In this document: positions 11,918-21,514 of the stretch, piece by piece
Layout of the letters: the number at the start of each line of letters is the position of its first letter
How positions within the stretch are numbered: position 1 is the first letter of the stretch
Source of the DNA: Lepus europaeus
Taxonomy: Eukaryota > Chordata > Mammalia > Lagomorpha > Leporidae
Direction of reading: 5' to 3'
NCBI RefSeq assembly: GCF_033115175.1
Contig: NC_084834.1
Coordinates: 38,670,077 to 38,734,076 of the forward strand
Length of the DNA: 64,000 nt
Notes under the pieces: model-generated
The model's database searches: none
Seen by the model: the letters and a program-made list of their open reading frames with translations, nothing else
Told to the model about the DNA's origin: nothing
Translations under genes and position numbers: made by a program

Positions 11918-12703
11918 GGAAAGTTTAAAAAAATCATTTCAGTTTTGAAATAGGGCCAGTTTTTTAACCTTAACTTTTATAAATATATATAAAGCTGAGA
12001 ACAAAATCACAATTCAGAAAAAGTTATTTAGTGATATCCTGCCAAATTCACTGCTCCTAAAAGGTCTTTCAACTATCTGAACTACTAAAATGTAGAAAAA
12101 TTGCCTATCTACAGGAGATAAGCTTGGCTTAACTATGAAGTTGGCTAAATCTAAATCTCTGGCTTCATATCCAAAACTCCCTCCAGCAATATTATTTACT
12201 GTGGCTTTCTAGATCTCTTCTATAAATAATATTCTATTTTTCCCTTCAGGGGAAGATAACTTCTGGTCTATGAAACAGCCATTTCCGTGAAAGCTGAGTA
12301 CCTGATAAGATGAGCCAATGATATTCTTTGGCAAATGTTACATTCTTTTTGGCTGATAACAACACTTTGCAAGTTTCAGTGAATATCATACAGATTCAAC
12401 ATTTATCTGATTTATTTCCTAGTTAAAATGCACCTACAGATAGCAGTCTGACCAGTGACTTGATAGCCTGAACTCAACAAAATACACACTCTGGTCACCA
12501 CTATTTGACAAACAGGGATTCCACATGGGTTATGCTATGAATGACAGCTATGCTTCCAGGAACTGAACATATCTAAGGCTAAGTAATGATTCTGCTGCTG
12601 CTGATAATGGTTACTTCATTCATCTCATCCCATATACTCACATGACATGGCGGTCAAAGTGCCTCCACAAAAAATTAACCAAAACTAAATAACATCATTT
12701 ATC
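11918..12703. other. Intergenic unique DNA
   Basis: AT-rich, nothing recognised. Confidence 0.6.
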
Positions 12704-12718
12704 TTGCAAACCTTTTAA

Positions 12719-13009
12719 AAAAATATTTTAATTTCCTTGAAAGGCAGAGTTACAGAGAGAGAGCATGCTTCTATCTGTTGATTCACTACCCAAATGGCCA
12801 AAGCCAGGAGCCAGGAGCCAGGAGCTTCTTCCAAGTCTCCTACTTGGGTGCAGGGGCCTAAGCACTTGGGTCATCCTCTCCTGCTCTCCCAAGCACATTA
12901 GCAGGGAGCAGGATCAGAAGTGGAGCAGCCAGGACTCAAACTGGTACCCATGTGGGATGCCAGTGCTGCAGATGGTAGCTTAACCTACTATACCACAGCA
13001 ACAGCCCCC
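12719..13009 (-). mobile_element. C-SINE, standard
   Basis: Flanked by CTTGCAAACCTTTTA and CTTGCACACTTTTA, an imperfect TSD. Contains a GCCAGGAGCCAGGAGCCAGG triplication. Confidence 0.9.
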
Positions 13010-13065
13010 CTTGCACACTTTTAATTTTACAAAAGAGGAATGTAGAGTAAAATTTCTGCATTTTC

Positions 13066-13394
13066 TTTTTTTTTAAAGATTTTATTTATTTATTTGAAAG
13101 AGTTACACAGAGAGAGGAGAAGCAGAAAGAGAGAGAGAGAGGTCTTCCATCCGATGGTTCACTCCCCAATTGGCTGCCAAGGCTGGAGCTGTGTCGATCT
13201 GAAGCCAGGAGCTTCTTCTGGATCTCACATGCGGGTGCAGGGGCCCAAGGAGTTGGGCCATCTTCTACTGCTTTCCCAGGCCACAGCAGAGAGCTGGATT
13301 GGAAGTGGAGCAGCTGGGACTAGAACCGGCGCCCATATGGGATGCTGGCACTTCAGGCCAGGTGTTAACCCACTGTGCCACTGCGCCGGCCCCA
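13066..13394 (-). mobile_element. C-SINE, standard
   Basis: TSD TCTGCATTTTC at 13055-13065 and 13395-13405. The head CTGCGCCGGCCCC is intact. Confidence 0.95.
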
Positions 13395-13529
13395 TCTGCA
13401 TTTTCATATATGTAAGATTTCTCTATTGAGACTTGCACATTTTAATTACTAAGTATTTAATACAGAAACAATATAAAAGAAATCTGTCACTCATATTTAA
13501 CAAATGTTAATTTTGCTATTCTGATGTTT

Positions 13530-14186
13530 TTAAGATTTATTTATTTATTTATTTATTGAAAGGCAGAGTTAGAGAGACAGAACTTCGATCTGCTGGTTGA
13601 CTCCCCAAATGGCTACAACAGCAGGGGCTAGGCCGGGTTGAAACTGAGAGGGGCTGGTGCTGTGGCGCAGTGGGTTAAAGCCCTGACCTGAAGCGCCGGC
13701 ATCCCATATGGGCGCCGGTTCTAGTCCCAGCTGCTCCACTTCCGATCCAGCTTTGCTATGGCCTGGGAGAGCAGTAGAAGATGGCCCAAGTCCTTGAGCC
13801 CCTATACCCACGTGGGAGACCCAGAAGAAACTCCTGGCTCCTGGCTTCGGATCGGCACAGCTCCGCCATTGCGGCCATCTGGGGGGAGAACCAGCGGATG
13901 GAAGACCTCTCTCTCTATCTCTACCTCTCTCTGTAACTCTATCTTTTAAATAAATAAAAATAAATCTTTAAAAAAAAAAAAAAAAACTGGGAGTCTGGAA
14001 CTCCATTTTAGCCTCCCACATGGGAGCAGGCGTCCAAACACTTGACCAATCTTCTATTGCTTTCTCAAGCATATTAGCAGGGAGCTGGATTGGAAGTAGA
14101 GCAGCTGGGACTTGAACTGGTACCTATTTGGGTTGCAAGCACTGCAGGCAGCCACGTAACCTTGCTGTGCCACAACACTGGCCCCA
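13530..14186 (-). mobile_element. C-SINE, old, interrupted
   Basis: A minus-strand copy in two pieces (13530-13650 and 13985-14186) around a plus-strand SINE. The outer flanks TCTGATGTTTT and TCTGATTTTT are a probable TSD. Confidence 0.87.
13651..13984 (+). mobile_element. C-SINE, standard, nested
   Basis: Inserted in the old copy. TSD AACTGAGAG/AACTGGGAG at 13642-13650 and 13985-13993 (one change). Confidence 0.92.
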
Positions 14187-14189
14187 TCT

Positions 14190-15174
14190 GATTTTTTTTT
14201 TTTTTAATATAAACTTGCAGTTACATCAGGAAGTCCATCTCTCAGGTCTTGAATTTGATCTATGATATATTAATGAGTCCATAAACATATATGTGTGGTT
14301 TTGCATTTTATACTGTTTCAAGTCTTGCTCTTCTTTAACCCTCCCAAGGGATGTGAATCGAGTAAATTGTTTCCCAACAGAAATATGGAACTAAAAGTTT
14401 GGGCTTTAGCTGCTACCTCAAATCTCTTCTCTCTTCACCTGGGTCATGAGTAAGACTTCAGCATTCAAATTCTGGTCCTGCTTAAATGCACGCCAAGAAG
14501 CAGCTCCTGCCCAAATGCCACAGTGCTTTGCTCCTGGCTGGAGTTGCTTCATCAGGATTCTTTCAAGATGGAGTTTCACGTGGGCTGCCTACTCTGAGTG
14601 TAGAGTTCCATCAGCTCTAACATGCTGGGAGAAAATGTGCTTGTACTTCATCACTTTCCCAAAATACACACTAGTAAAAGGACCCAAGGACCAAAGCTCT
14701 AAAAAAGAGCAAAATAGCTCTTCCCAACAGCAGTCCGAAATGAGTAATCCACTCTCTGGTTCTGAACACTCTGATTCAACGTGGCTTCTGTTTCAACATG
14801 TAAGATACCAGCAAAAGCTTCGTCAGGATGAGCTTCCAAGGGATGGTAGATAGGATACACAACCAAGGAGTTGCTGAGTGGACATGAAGCCAAGAAACTG
14901 AGACTCGACAGCTGACTCAGCGCTGGCATTAGCTGGGTGGTTTGCTTACATGAGCATGGCTACAGAAGGCTCAAACTAGGTTACAAACTATAAAATGACT
15001 CACAATTTAGCACCCTGTTTAGCCAACATTTGCATGGTAAAAAAAAAAAACGAGCTAGGAAGCATAGCACAATTATTTTACTCTTTGGTCAATAATTTTT
15101 GGTTAAAAAAAAGAAAATGATATTACTAGTAAAAACACAGAAGGAAAAGAAATGCTAACATTTATCTTGCTTTT
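14190..15174. other. Intergenic DNA, unidentified
   Basis: More balanced in composition than its surroundings, with open frames on both strands (14446-14853 plus, 14699-14929 minus). I cannot match either to a protein. It could be an old retrocopy or an unrecognised repeat. Confidence 0.4.
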
Positions 15175-15191
15175 AAAATTAACCTATATGG
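15175..15191 (+). repeat. 5' TSD of the composite LTR element
   Basis: AAAATTAACCTATATGG, identical to 16414-16430. Confidence 0.75.
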
Positions 15192-15382
15192 GCTCTCAGT
15201 TCCTTGCCAAGATGCCTGCCTGGTCTGTCAGTTGTATTCTCTTCATTATTTCTCTTCCTTAAACTTTGCTAGCATGTTTACACTAAAAAATAATAATAAT
15301 AAAATAAAATTAACTGTCTCCCTCTCTCCTCCCCTCTCTCCCATCCCCGTCTCCCCCTTCCCCCTCCCTCTCCCTCCTGATC

Positions 15383-15442
15383 TTTCTTCTTCTTCTTCTT
15401 CTTCTTCTTCTTCTTCTTCTTCTTCTTCTTCTTCTTCTTCTT

Positions 15443-15491
<49 letters not shown>
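15383..15491 (+). repeat. (CTT)n then (CT)n microsatellite
   Basis: About 60 bp of CTT units followed by about 45 bp of CT units. The tract explains the serine-rich and glutamate-rich open frames seen on the two strands. Confidence 0.95.
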
Positions 15492-15492
<1 letters not shown>

Positions 15493-15591
15493 CCCCCCTC
15501 TCTTTCTTCTTTGGCCTTCTCCTTTGGCATGGATTTCCCCCCATCAATAAACCCTGCCCTTAACTCCAGCGTTTGGTGTGTTTTGTGGTAG

Positions 15592-16032
15592 CCTTACATT
15601 GGTGCTATAACTCAGATCCAGGCTCCTCCATCAACCTTGCTATCCCTTCAGGGATTTGAGCTGCTTTGGGATCCTGGACCCCCGCCAACCACAAAGCACA
15701 CCCCCACACACACTTCCCTTCCACACCATGAAGCTCTGTAATCTCCATCCACACACCGGCCTTTAAAACTCCTGAGTGTTTACAGGAGGTGATAACAGAA
15801 TGAACCAAAGCCTTCAACCAAGCAGTCAACCAAATGCTGCTGCAGGGATATGCTGGCTCCCACCAAGGAGATCCTGGCTTGAGCCATCACCCCATGCCAG
15901 CAGAGTGACTCATTGCCCATGTCAGCAGGAAGCAGCTATACAAGATAGACCACGCCTTTCCACCCCTCCTGGACTTTTGGGGCCTATGTAATCCCATACA
16001 ACACCTGCTTTATAAAAAACAAAAGGGGGGAA
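15592..16032 (+). other. Non-coding interior of the LTR element
   Basis: It lies between a primer-site-like segment and a purine tract. I see no retroviral protein similarity in any frame. The size (about 430 bp) marks a non-autonomous element or one with a large internal deletion. Confidence 0.5.
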
Positions 16033-16362
16033 TGTTAGTAAAATGGCGCAGTCTTATCGGTGGTGCGATCTACACCCTGACGCCATCCTAGGCTCTGGCC
16101 CTCGCTGCCATTGCCAGAAGCCAGGTGACAAAATGGTCCAGCCACAACTGTCAGCTCCACCTCCACCCTAACAGGATTCACTACTTTTATTTCCCTGCCC
16201 CCTACAAGGTATAACAAGAACTGCTTCCAACACATGTGTGCTCTCTCTGTCTCTTTCATCCCCTCTCTTTCTTAATCTCTCTCAACACCCCCCTCTCTCT
16301 TCTTTGCCCTTTCCCTCTGGCCTGTTGGATTTCCCCATCAATAAACCTTTCCCTTAACTCTG
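16033..16362 (+). mobile_element. 3' LTR, U3-R portion (MaLR/ERVL-like)
   Basis: It starts TGTTAGTAAAATGGCGCAG right after a purine tract, has a CT-rich middle and an AATAAA near 16341, and then ends in AAAT repeats without the U5 seen in its relative at 34972-35375. Superfamily assignment is tentative. Confidence 0.6.
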
Positions 16363-16367
16363 AAAAA

Positions 16368-16402
<35 letters not shown>

Positions 16403-16404
16403 AT
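16363..16404 (+). repeat. (AAAT)n microsatellite
   Basis: About ten AAAT units, probably grown from the A-rich 3' end of the LTR-element retrocopy. Confidence 0.9.
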
Positions 16405-16413
16405 TGTACCAAA

Positions 16414-16430
16414 AAAATTAACCTATATGG
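16414..16430 (+). repeat. 3' TSD of the composite LTR element
   Basis: AAAATTAACCTATATGG, following an A/T-rich tail. Perfect match to 15175-15191. Confidence 0.75.
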
Positions 16431-16688
16431 CATTAGGTTTAAAGGAATAACTTAAGGACTAAAATTTATTGTTTTCTATTTGTATTTTTACAGGGTTTCA
16501 AGACATCTCAAACAAAGAATTCAATGTGCAAAAATCTAATTTAAATCTAAGATAAAACCTGTTAGTCGGTACAAATGGCCTTTTTTTTTTTAAAGCTCAA
16601 TTGACTTTTCCAATTTCGTGAGGGGTTTTTTAGTGTGGGTTTTTTTGTTTGTTTGTTTGTTTTTTGTTTTGGTTTGTTTCTTTGTTTT

Positions 16689-16914
16689 AGGATTTTTAGA
16701 GTTACACAGGAAGGGACAAAGAGAAAGATCTGCTTCTGCCAGTTCACTTTCCAAATGGTTGCAAAGGCTGGGGCTAGTTCAGGCTGAAGCCGGGAGCCTA
16801 GAACTCCATCGGGATCTCCCACGTAGGCGGCAGAGGCCACCTTCCACTGCTTTCCCAGGGAGTTGGATCAGAAGCAGAGCAGCAGGCAACAGCTTAACCC
16901 AATGTGCCAGCTAG
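16689..16914 (-). mobile_element. C-SINE, old, shortened
   Basis: GAGTTACACAGGAAGGGACA through CCCAATGTGCCAGCTAGTA. Preceded by a GTTTG-rich stretch. Confidence 0.75.
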
Positions 16915-17354
16915 TACGAAGTCTTAATACTACGGGGCACTTTCTAAGCTTCATAACAGATCCCGTAAGTTAAGTTTTATGTTCCAAATGTAAACCTGAG
17001 GTATACATGCCTCAAAGGTGGTGGGCAGGAATGGTGCTTTGAACTTAACAGTTGGAACCTGATCTACACAGCTCCTGGCCTCCCAGGTAGTCCAGGGCTG
17101 TTAGATGCACCAGGAGCGTGCCTAGGTCTCAGATCAGTGGCCCTCACACTGAATCCCACACATCTGCCAGCCCTGCCCACCTCAAGACGTTTCCTTTCTA
17201 AAAGACCAGGGTTCTCTTTCCCTCCTAGGGTTGTGAGGCTTCACTGCAATCACAAGGGTAAATGGACTTTAGGAACTGTTATGGGGTCTTTTCAAACATA
17301 AGAAGTAATATCTTGGATGAGTGGCTGTCTTCTGTGAGCATCGTCGGTAGACGG

Positions 17355-17462
17355 CTGGGCATGGAGTCGTTGTGAAAGATGAAATGAAACAGTGCATGTA
17401 AACCATATGACGCACTTATGCACGGTGCCTGGAACACAGAACTCCGTCCAAATTGCTAGTTG
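17355..17462 (+). repeat. MIR 3' fragment
   Basis: GAAATGAAACAGTGCATGTA and GCACGGTGCCTGGAACACAG resemble the MIR 3' end. It lies about 400 bases upstream of NDUFC1. Confidence 0.45.
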
Positions 17463-17769
17463 TCACTCGGCCAAAACTTCATTTACAGTGTTCTGGCTCA
17501 TGTGGAATTTTAGGGTGCCCCTCCCGAGGGGTGGGGGGTGGGGGATGGGGAGAGAATGAAAAGACATACTCAAGGGACAGAGAAGTGGATAAGCGACCTT
17601 TTTTTTTTTTTTTCCTTTTCTCTCTTTTCGTTTAAGTCATGTCCTTTCCAGCCCCACTTTATAGACCCAACGCATGCGGCAAGGGGGTGCTGAGGAACCA
17701 CGCCATGACTGCGATTTGCCTGGGCACCCGGCCGAGCTTGGGCCTGAGCCCAAGAGTACGCGCTACCGC

Positions 17770-17784
17770 CCGCCAGGGGGCGCT
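17770..17784 (+). promoter_or_regulatory. Candidate CTCF site
   Basis: The sequence CCGCCAGGGGGCGCT fits the CTCF core (CCASCAGGGGGCGCT-like) closely. It lies about 75 bases upstream of the NDUFC1 start codon, inside the CpG island. Binding is inferred from the motif only. Confidence 0.55.
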
Positions 17785-17859
17785 CGGAGGCGCGCCGGCT
17801 CCGGGAGAGGAGAGCGGAGGCGAACGAGCGAGCGGGGAGGTGGAGCGCGGCCCAGCAAG

Positions 17860-17926
17860 ATGGCGCCGTCCGCATCGCTGCGTCCTCTCTCACGGCTGCT
17901 GGCCCCCGCCAGGCTCCCCAGCGGCT
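17860..17926 (+). CDS. NDUFC1: NDUFC1 coding exon 1
   Basis: This exon encodes [20 protein letters not shown] followed by SG and the first base of codon 23 (67 nt). The donor is GTGAGT at 17927. It carries the mitochondrial targeting presequence. Confidence 0.96.
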
Positions 17927-20900
17927 GTGAGTGTCCCAATTCAAGCAGGCCGACTCGCCCCGCAGCCTGCCTCTCCCAGGGCGGACCCGGCCCGCGGGAG
18001 CTGGAGGCGGCAGCGGCCCGGGCTGGTCCTGCAGTGACCTTGGCCAGCCGGCGGCCTAGAACCGCGCCTGCCCCTCTTCCCCGGACCCTGGAATCCCCGT
18101 CACGGGCCACCAACTCAGCTCCTTCTCGTTCTCCGCGAAGGAACTGCGGGCCCTCCCTCCCCGAGGTCGTGTCCCGCCGACACGCTGGGGAAGGAGACGC
18201 TCCCTGGGGCGCCGGCTCTGGAGTGGTCTGAGCGTCCACAAGGCCCTGAACGAGGCTTCGGCGGCGTCCGGCCGGCTACCGACGACCGGCGTGGCTTTGC
18301 CGGTGGCCCCGGGAGAGTTACCTGCCCTCTCTGAACCTCTCTTTTCCTTAGCTGTTTAAGGCGGGGAGGGTTGAGGAAAGAATTGGATGCGGCAGCATCA
18401 CGTAGTTGCTAGGGTTTTCCGCTGAGGCAATGCATTTCAGATTGAGTATCTCTGTTTCCCCTTTCAGCTCCAGCGCGGTCGAAGTTCTACGTGCGGGAGC
18501 CGCCGAATGACAAACCTGACTGGCTGAAAGTTGGGCTGACCTTGGGCAGCAGCGCGTTCCTGTGGATCTATGTAAGAACTTCATGCTTGGGTGGCCAGCA
18601 CCGTGGTGGGGGAGACCACAGGACAGCGGGGAGCAAATGGTACAGTGTGTGGGAGCGACGCTCCCCTACACTGGTGGCTATGTAACCGCTAATACATTGC
18701 TCTGTAAGGCACGTCTCTAGAAGGGCTAAAAAGAAGTTAAGTTTTGAGCGGCGTTGAAAAAATACGAGACTGAAATTTCTGTTAATTTTTGTTACTTAGA
18801 ATGGTTTTGTGAGCAGTGGCAGTTTGTACGAAATATTAAGTATGCTTTCTTAATGAGAATTAGGGCCGCTTGGTGTTTTTTCTGAAGGCACCTTTTTCAT
18901 TTGCCATCAGGACAGACCAGCAGTGAATATGCTGTACTGATAAAATCCCAGTAGATTCAAAACCCCACAAATAAACCAACAAATGCTTCATTGTTTTAAA
19001 AGTGATAGAGATAACCCTCAGAGGAACTAAGGAACAGACAATAAATGTTCCAAAGTACTAGGAAGAAACAGAAAATGCAACCCGTGTAGCCAAGGAAAGA
19101 AAAGAAGTGTTAGAAGTATAACAGGCGAGCCTTGTAGCATAGTGGGTTAAGCAGCTCCTTTGGTACTCTGGTTCCCCTTATCAGAATGCCTGGGATCCAG
19201 TCCTGTCTACACTTCCAATTCAGCTTCCTGCTAGTCTATCCGGGAGACAGCAGAGCACTTGGGTCCCTGCCACCCACTTGTGAGACTTGTGTTGAGTTCC
19301 TGGCTCCTGGCTTAGGCCTGGTACAGCCTTGGCTCTTGTGGGTATTTGGAGAGTGAAACAGCAAATAGAAGATCTCTGCCACTCTGCCTTTCTTTCTTTC
19401 TTTTTTTTTAAGATTTTATTTATTTATTTGAGAGGGAGAGACAGAGAGAAAGGTCTTCCATCTGCTGGTTCATGCCCCAAGTGGCTGCAACAGCCGGATC
19501 TGCGCCGATCTGAAGCCAGGAGCCAGGAGCTTCCTCCAGGTCTCCCACATGGGTTCAGAGTCCCAAGGATTTGGGCCATCTTCTACTGCTTTCCCAGGCC
19601 ATAGCAGAGAGCTGGATTGGAAGAGGAGCAGTGGAGACTAGAACTGCTTTAACCCGCTGTGCCACCACGCCAGCCCCTATACCTAATACTTTTTAAAAAA
19701 TATCTGCTTACCTATTTGAGAGACAGGCAGAGCTCCTATTCACAGATTCACTAAAGCTGGAAGCCAAGAACTCAGTCCAGGTCTCTTTCATGGGTGTCAG
19801 GAACCCAACTCCTGGAGCCATCACTGATGCCTCCCAGGGTCTACATTAAGTAGGAAACTGGATCAGGAGCCAGGGCCAGGAATCAAACCAGGTACTCTGA
19901 TGTGGAACAGGGTGCCCTGACCAGCATCCTAATCCCTAAGCCAAACCTCTGCCCCTCTACCTAATACTTTACAGGTCAGTTTTCATTGAATATCATTTCA
20001 ACTACACCATGTGTTACATGCTATTGCTATTAACCCATTGCAGATGAAGAAACACACTTAGAGAATTGCTGAACCCAATCCTCCCTGACTTCAGAGACCA
20101 CATGATACTGCAAACTGCTACTGCAAACTGCTGTAAAACACTGCAGATAAAATCATTTTTTAAAGTTGATTCAAGTGTTGTGGTATAGCAGGTAAAGCTG
20201 CCTCCTGGCAGTGCCAGCATCCCATGTGGGCATCAGTTCAAGTCCAGGCTGCTAGCTTCTGATTCAGCTACCTCCTAATGTATATGTGTATCTGGGAAAG
20301 TAGTGGAGGATAGCCCAAGAGCTTAGGCCCCTGTACCCACATGGGAGACCTGGATGAAGCTTCTGGCTTCTGGGTTTGGCCTGGTCCAGCCCTTGCTGTT
20401 ATGGCCATTTGGGGAGTGAACCAGTGGATGAAAAGGTTTCTCTGTCTCTCTAACTCTACTTTTCAAGTAAATAAAATAAATCTTAAAAAAAAAAAAATTG
20501 ATAAAGTTGATTCAAAGTATCTGCTATATTAGTATTTCAAATTTTTTGTTTTATGTTATTTTTGAAAAAGATTTATTTATTTGAAAGGCAGAGTTACAGA
20601 GAGGCAGAGAGAGAGAAAAGAAAGAGAGAGAGAGAGCTTCGATCAGCTGGCTCATTTCTCAGGTGGCCACAACGGCCAGAGCTGTGCCAATCTGAAGCCA
20701 GGAGCCAGGAACTTCCTCCAGGTGTCCCACGTGGGTTCAGGGGCCCAAGGACTTAGGCCATCTTCTGCTGTTTTCCCAGGCCACAGAAGAGAGCTGGATT
20801 GGAAATGGAGCAGTCAGGATTCGAACTGGTGCCCATAGGGGATGCCGGCACTGCAGACTGGGGCTTTAACTCTCTGTGCTACAGCGTCGGTCCCATTTTT

Positions 20901-21467
20901 TGGTTTTATCTGATAAGTTTGGGGCTTCTTCGACTAACCTACACTTCTAGCACTTATTTTAGATTTTCTTATAAAGTGATTCAAACTTTTGATAAGGGAA
21001 GAAGAGAACTATTGAAAGTTATAATTTAACAATGTAAACTAACCCTTTTCAATAATGTTTTATATAATGAAATTTTATACTTTTTTTTTTAAAGATTTAT
21101 TTTATTTATTTGAAAGGCAGGGTTGCAGAGAGAGATCAATCTATCCACTGGTTTATTCCCCAAATGGCTGCAGTGTATTGGGGCTGGCCCAGGCTGAAGC
21201 CAGGAGCCAGCAGCTTCATCCAGGTCTCCCACATGGGTAGTAGGGGCCCAAGAACTTGAGCCATCTTCCACTGCTTTTCCTAGGCTATCAGCAGGGAGCT
21301 GGATTGGAAGTGGAGCAGCCAAGAGTTGAACTGGTGCCCATCTGGGATACTGGCATTGCAGGGGCATCTTAACCAGTTATGTCACAATGCCAGCCCCTAT
21401 ATATTCTTTCTTCTTCTTCTTTTTTTTTTTTTTTTTAAAGATTTATTTATTTGAAAGAATTACAGAA

Positions 21468-21514
<47 letters not shown>

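Larger units (their letters stand above)
15192..16413 (+). mobile_element. Composite non-autonomous LTR element flanked by 17-bp TSD
   Basis: The parts in order are: a 120-bp leader of unclear origin; a partial 5' LTR containing (CTT)n and (CT)n tracts, an AATAAA and an end near TAGCCTTACA (15598); a primer-site-like TTGGTGCTATAACTC; about 430 bp of non-coding interior; a purine tract AAAACAAAAGGGGGGAA; and a 3' LTR starting TGTTAGTAAAATGG at 16033. The 3' LTR stops just after its AATAAA in an (AAAT)n tract. AAAATTAACCTATATGG occurs at both 15175-15191 and 16414-16430. No gag, pol or env reading frame is present. The long TSD and the A-rich end after the poly(A) signal suggest L1 retrotransposed a transcript rather than integrase inserting DNA. 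Confidence 0.65.
17680..18330. promoter_or_regulatory. NDUFC1: CpG island and promoter of NDUFC1
   Basis: This dense CpG segment covers NDUFC1 exon 1 and the start of intron 1. A YY1-like element AAGATGGCG overlaps the start codon (17857-17865), a layout common in genes for mitochondrial respiratory subunits. The long open frames here (17674-18231 plus, 17763-18239 minus) follow from GC content and do not resemble proteins. Confidence 0.75.

Noticed and set aside
15232-15591. 119-codon frame with a long serine run
   Set aside because: It is simply the (CTT)n/(CT)n tract in one frame; the opposite strand gives Glu/Arg and Lys runs from the same repeat.
17674-18231. 185-codon plus frame over NDUFC1 exon 1
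   Set aside because: It runs through the donor splice site into intron 1 and is a product of CpG-island composition.
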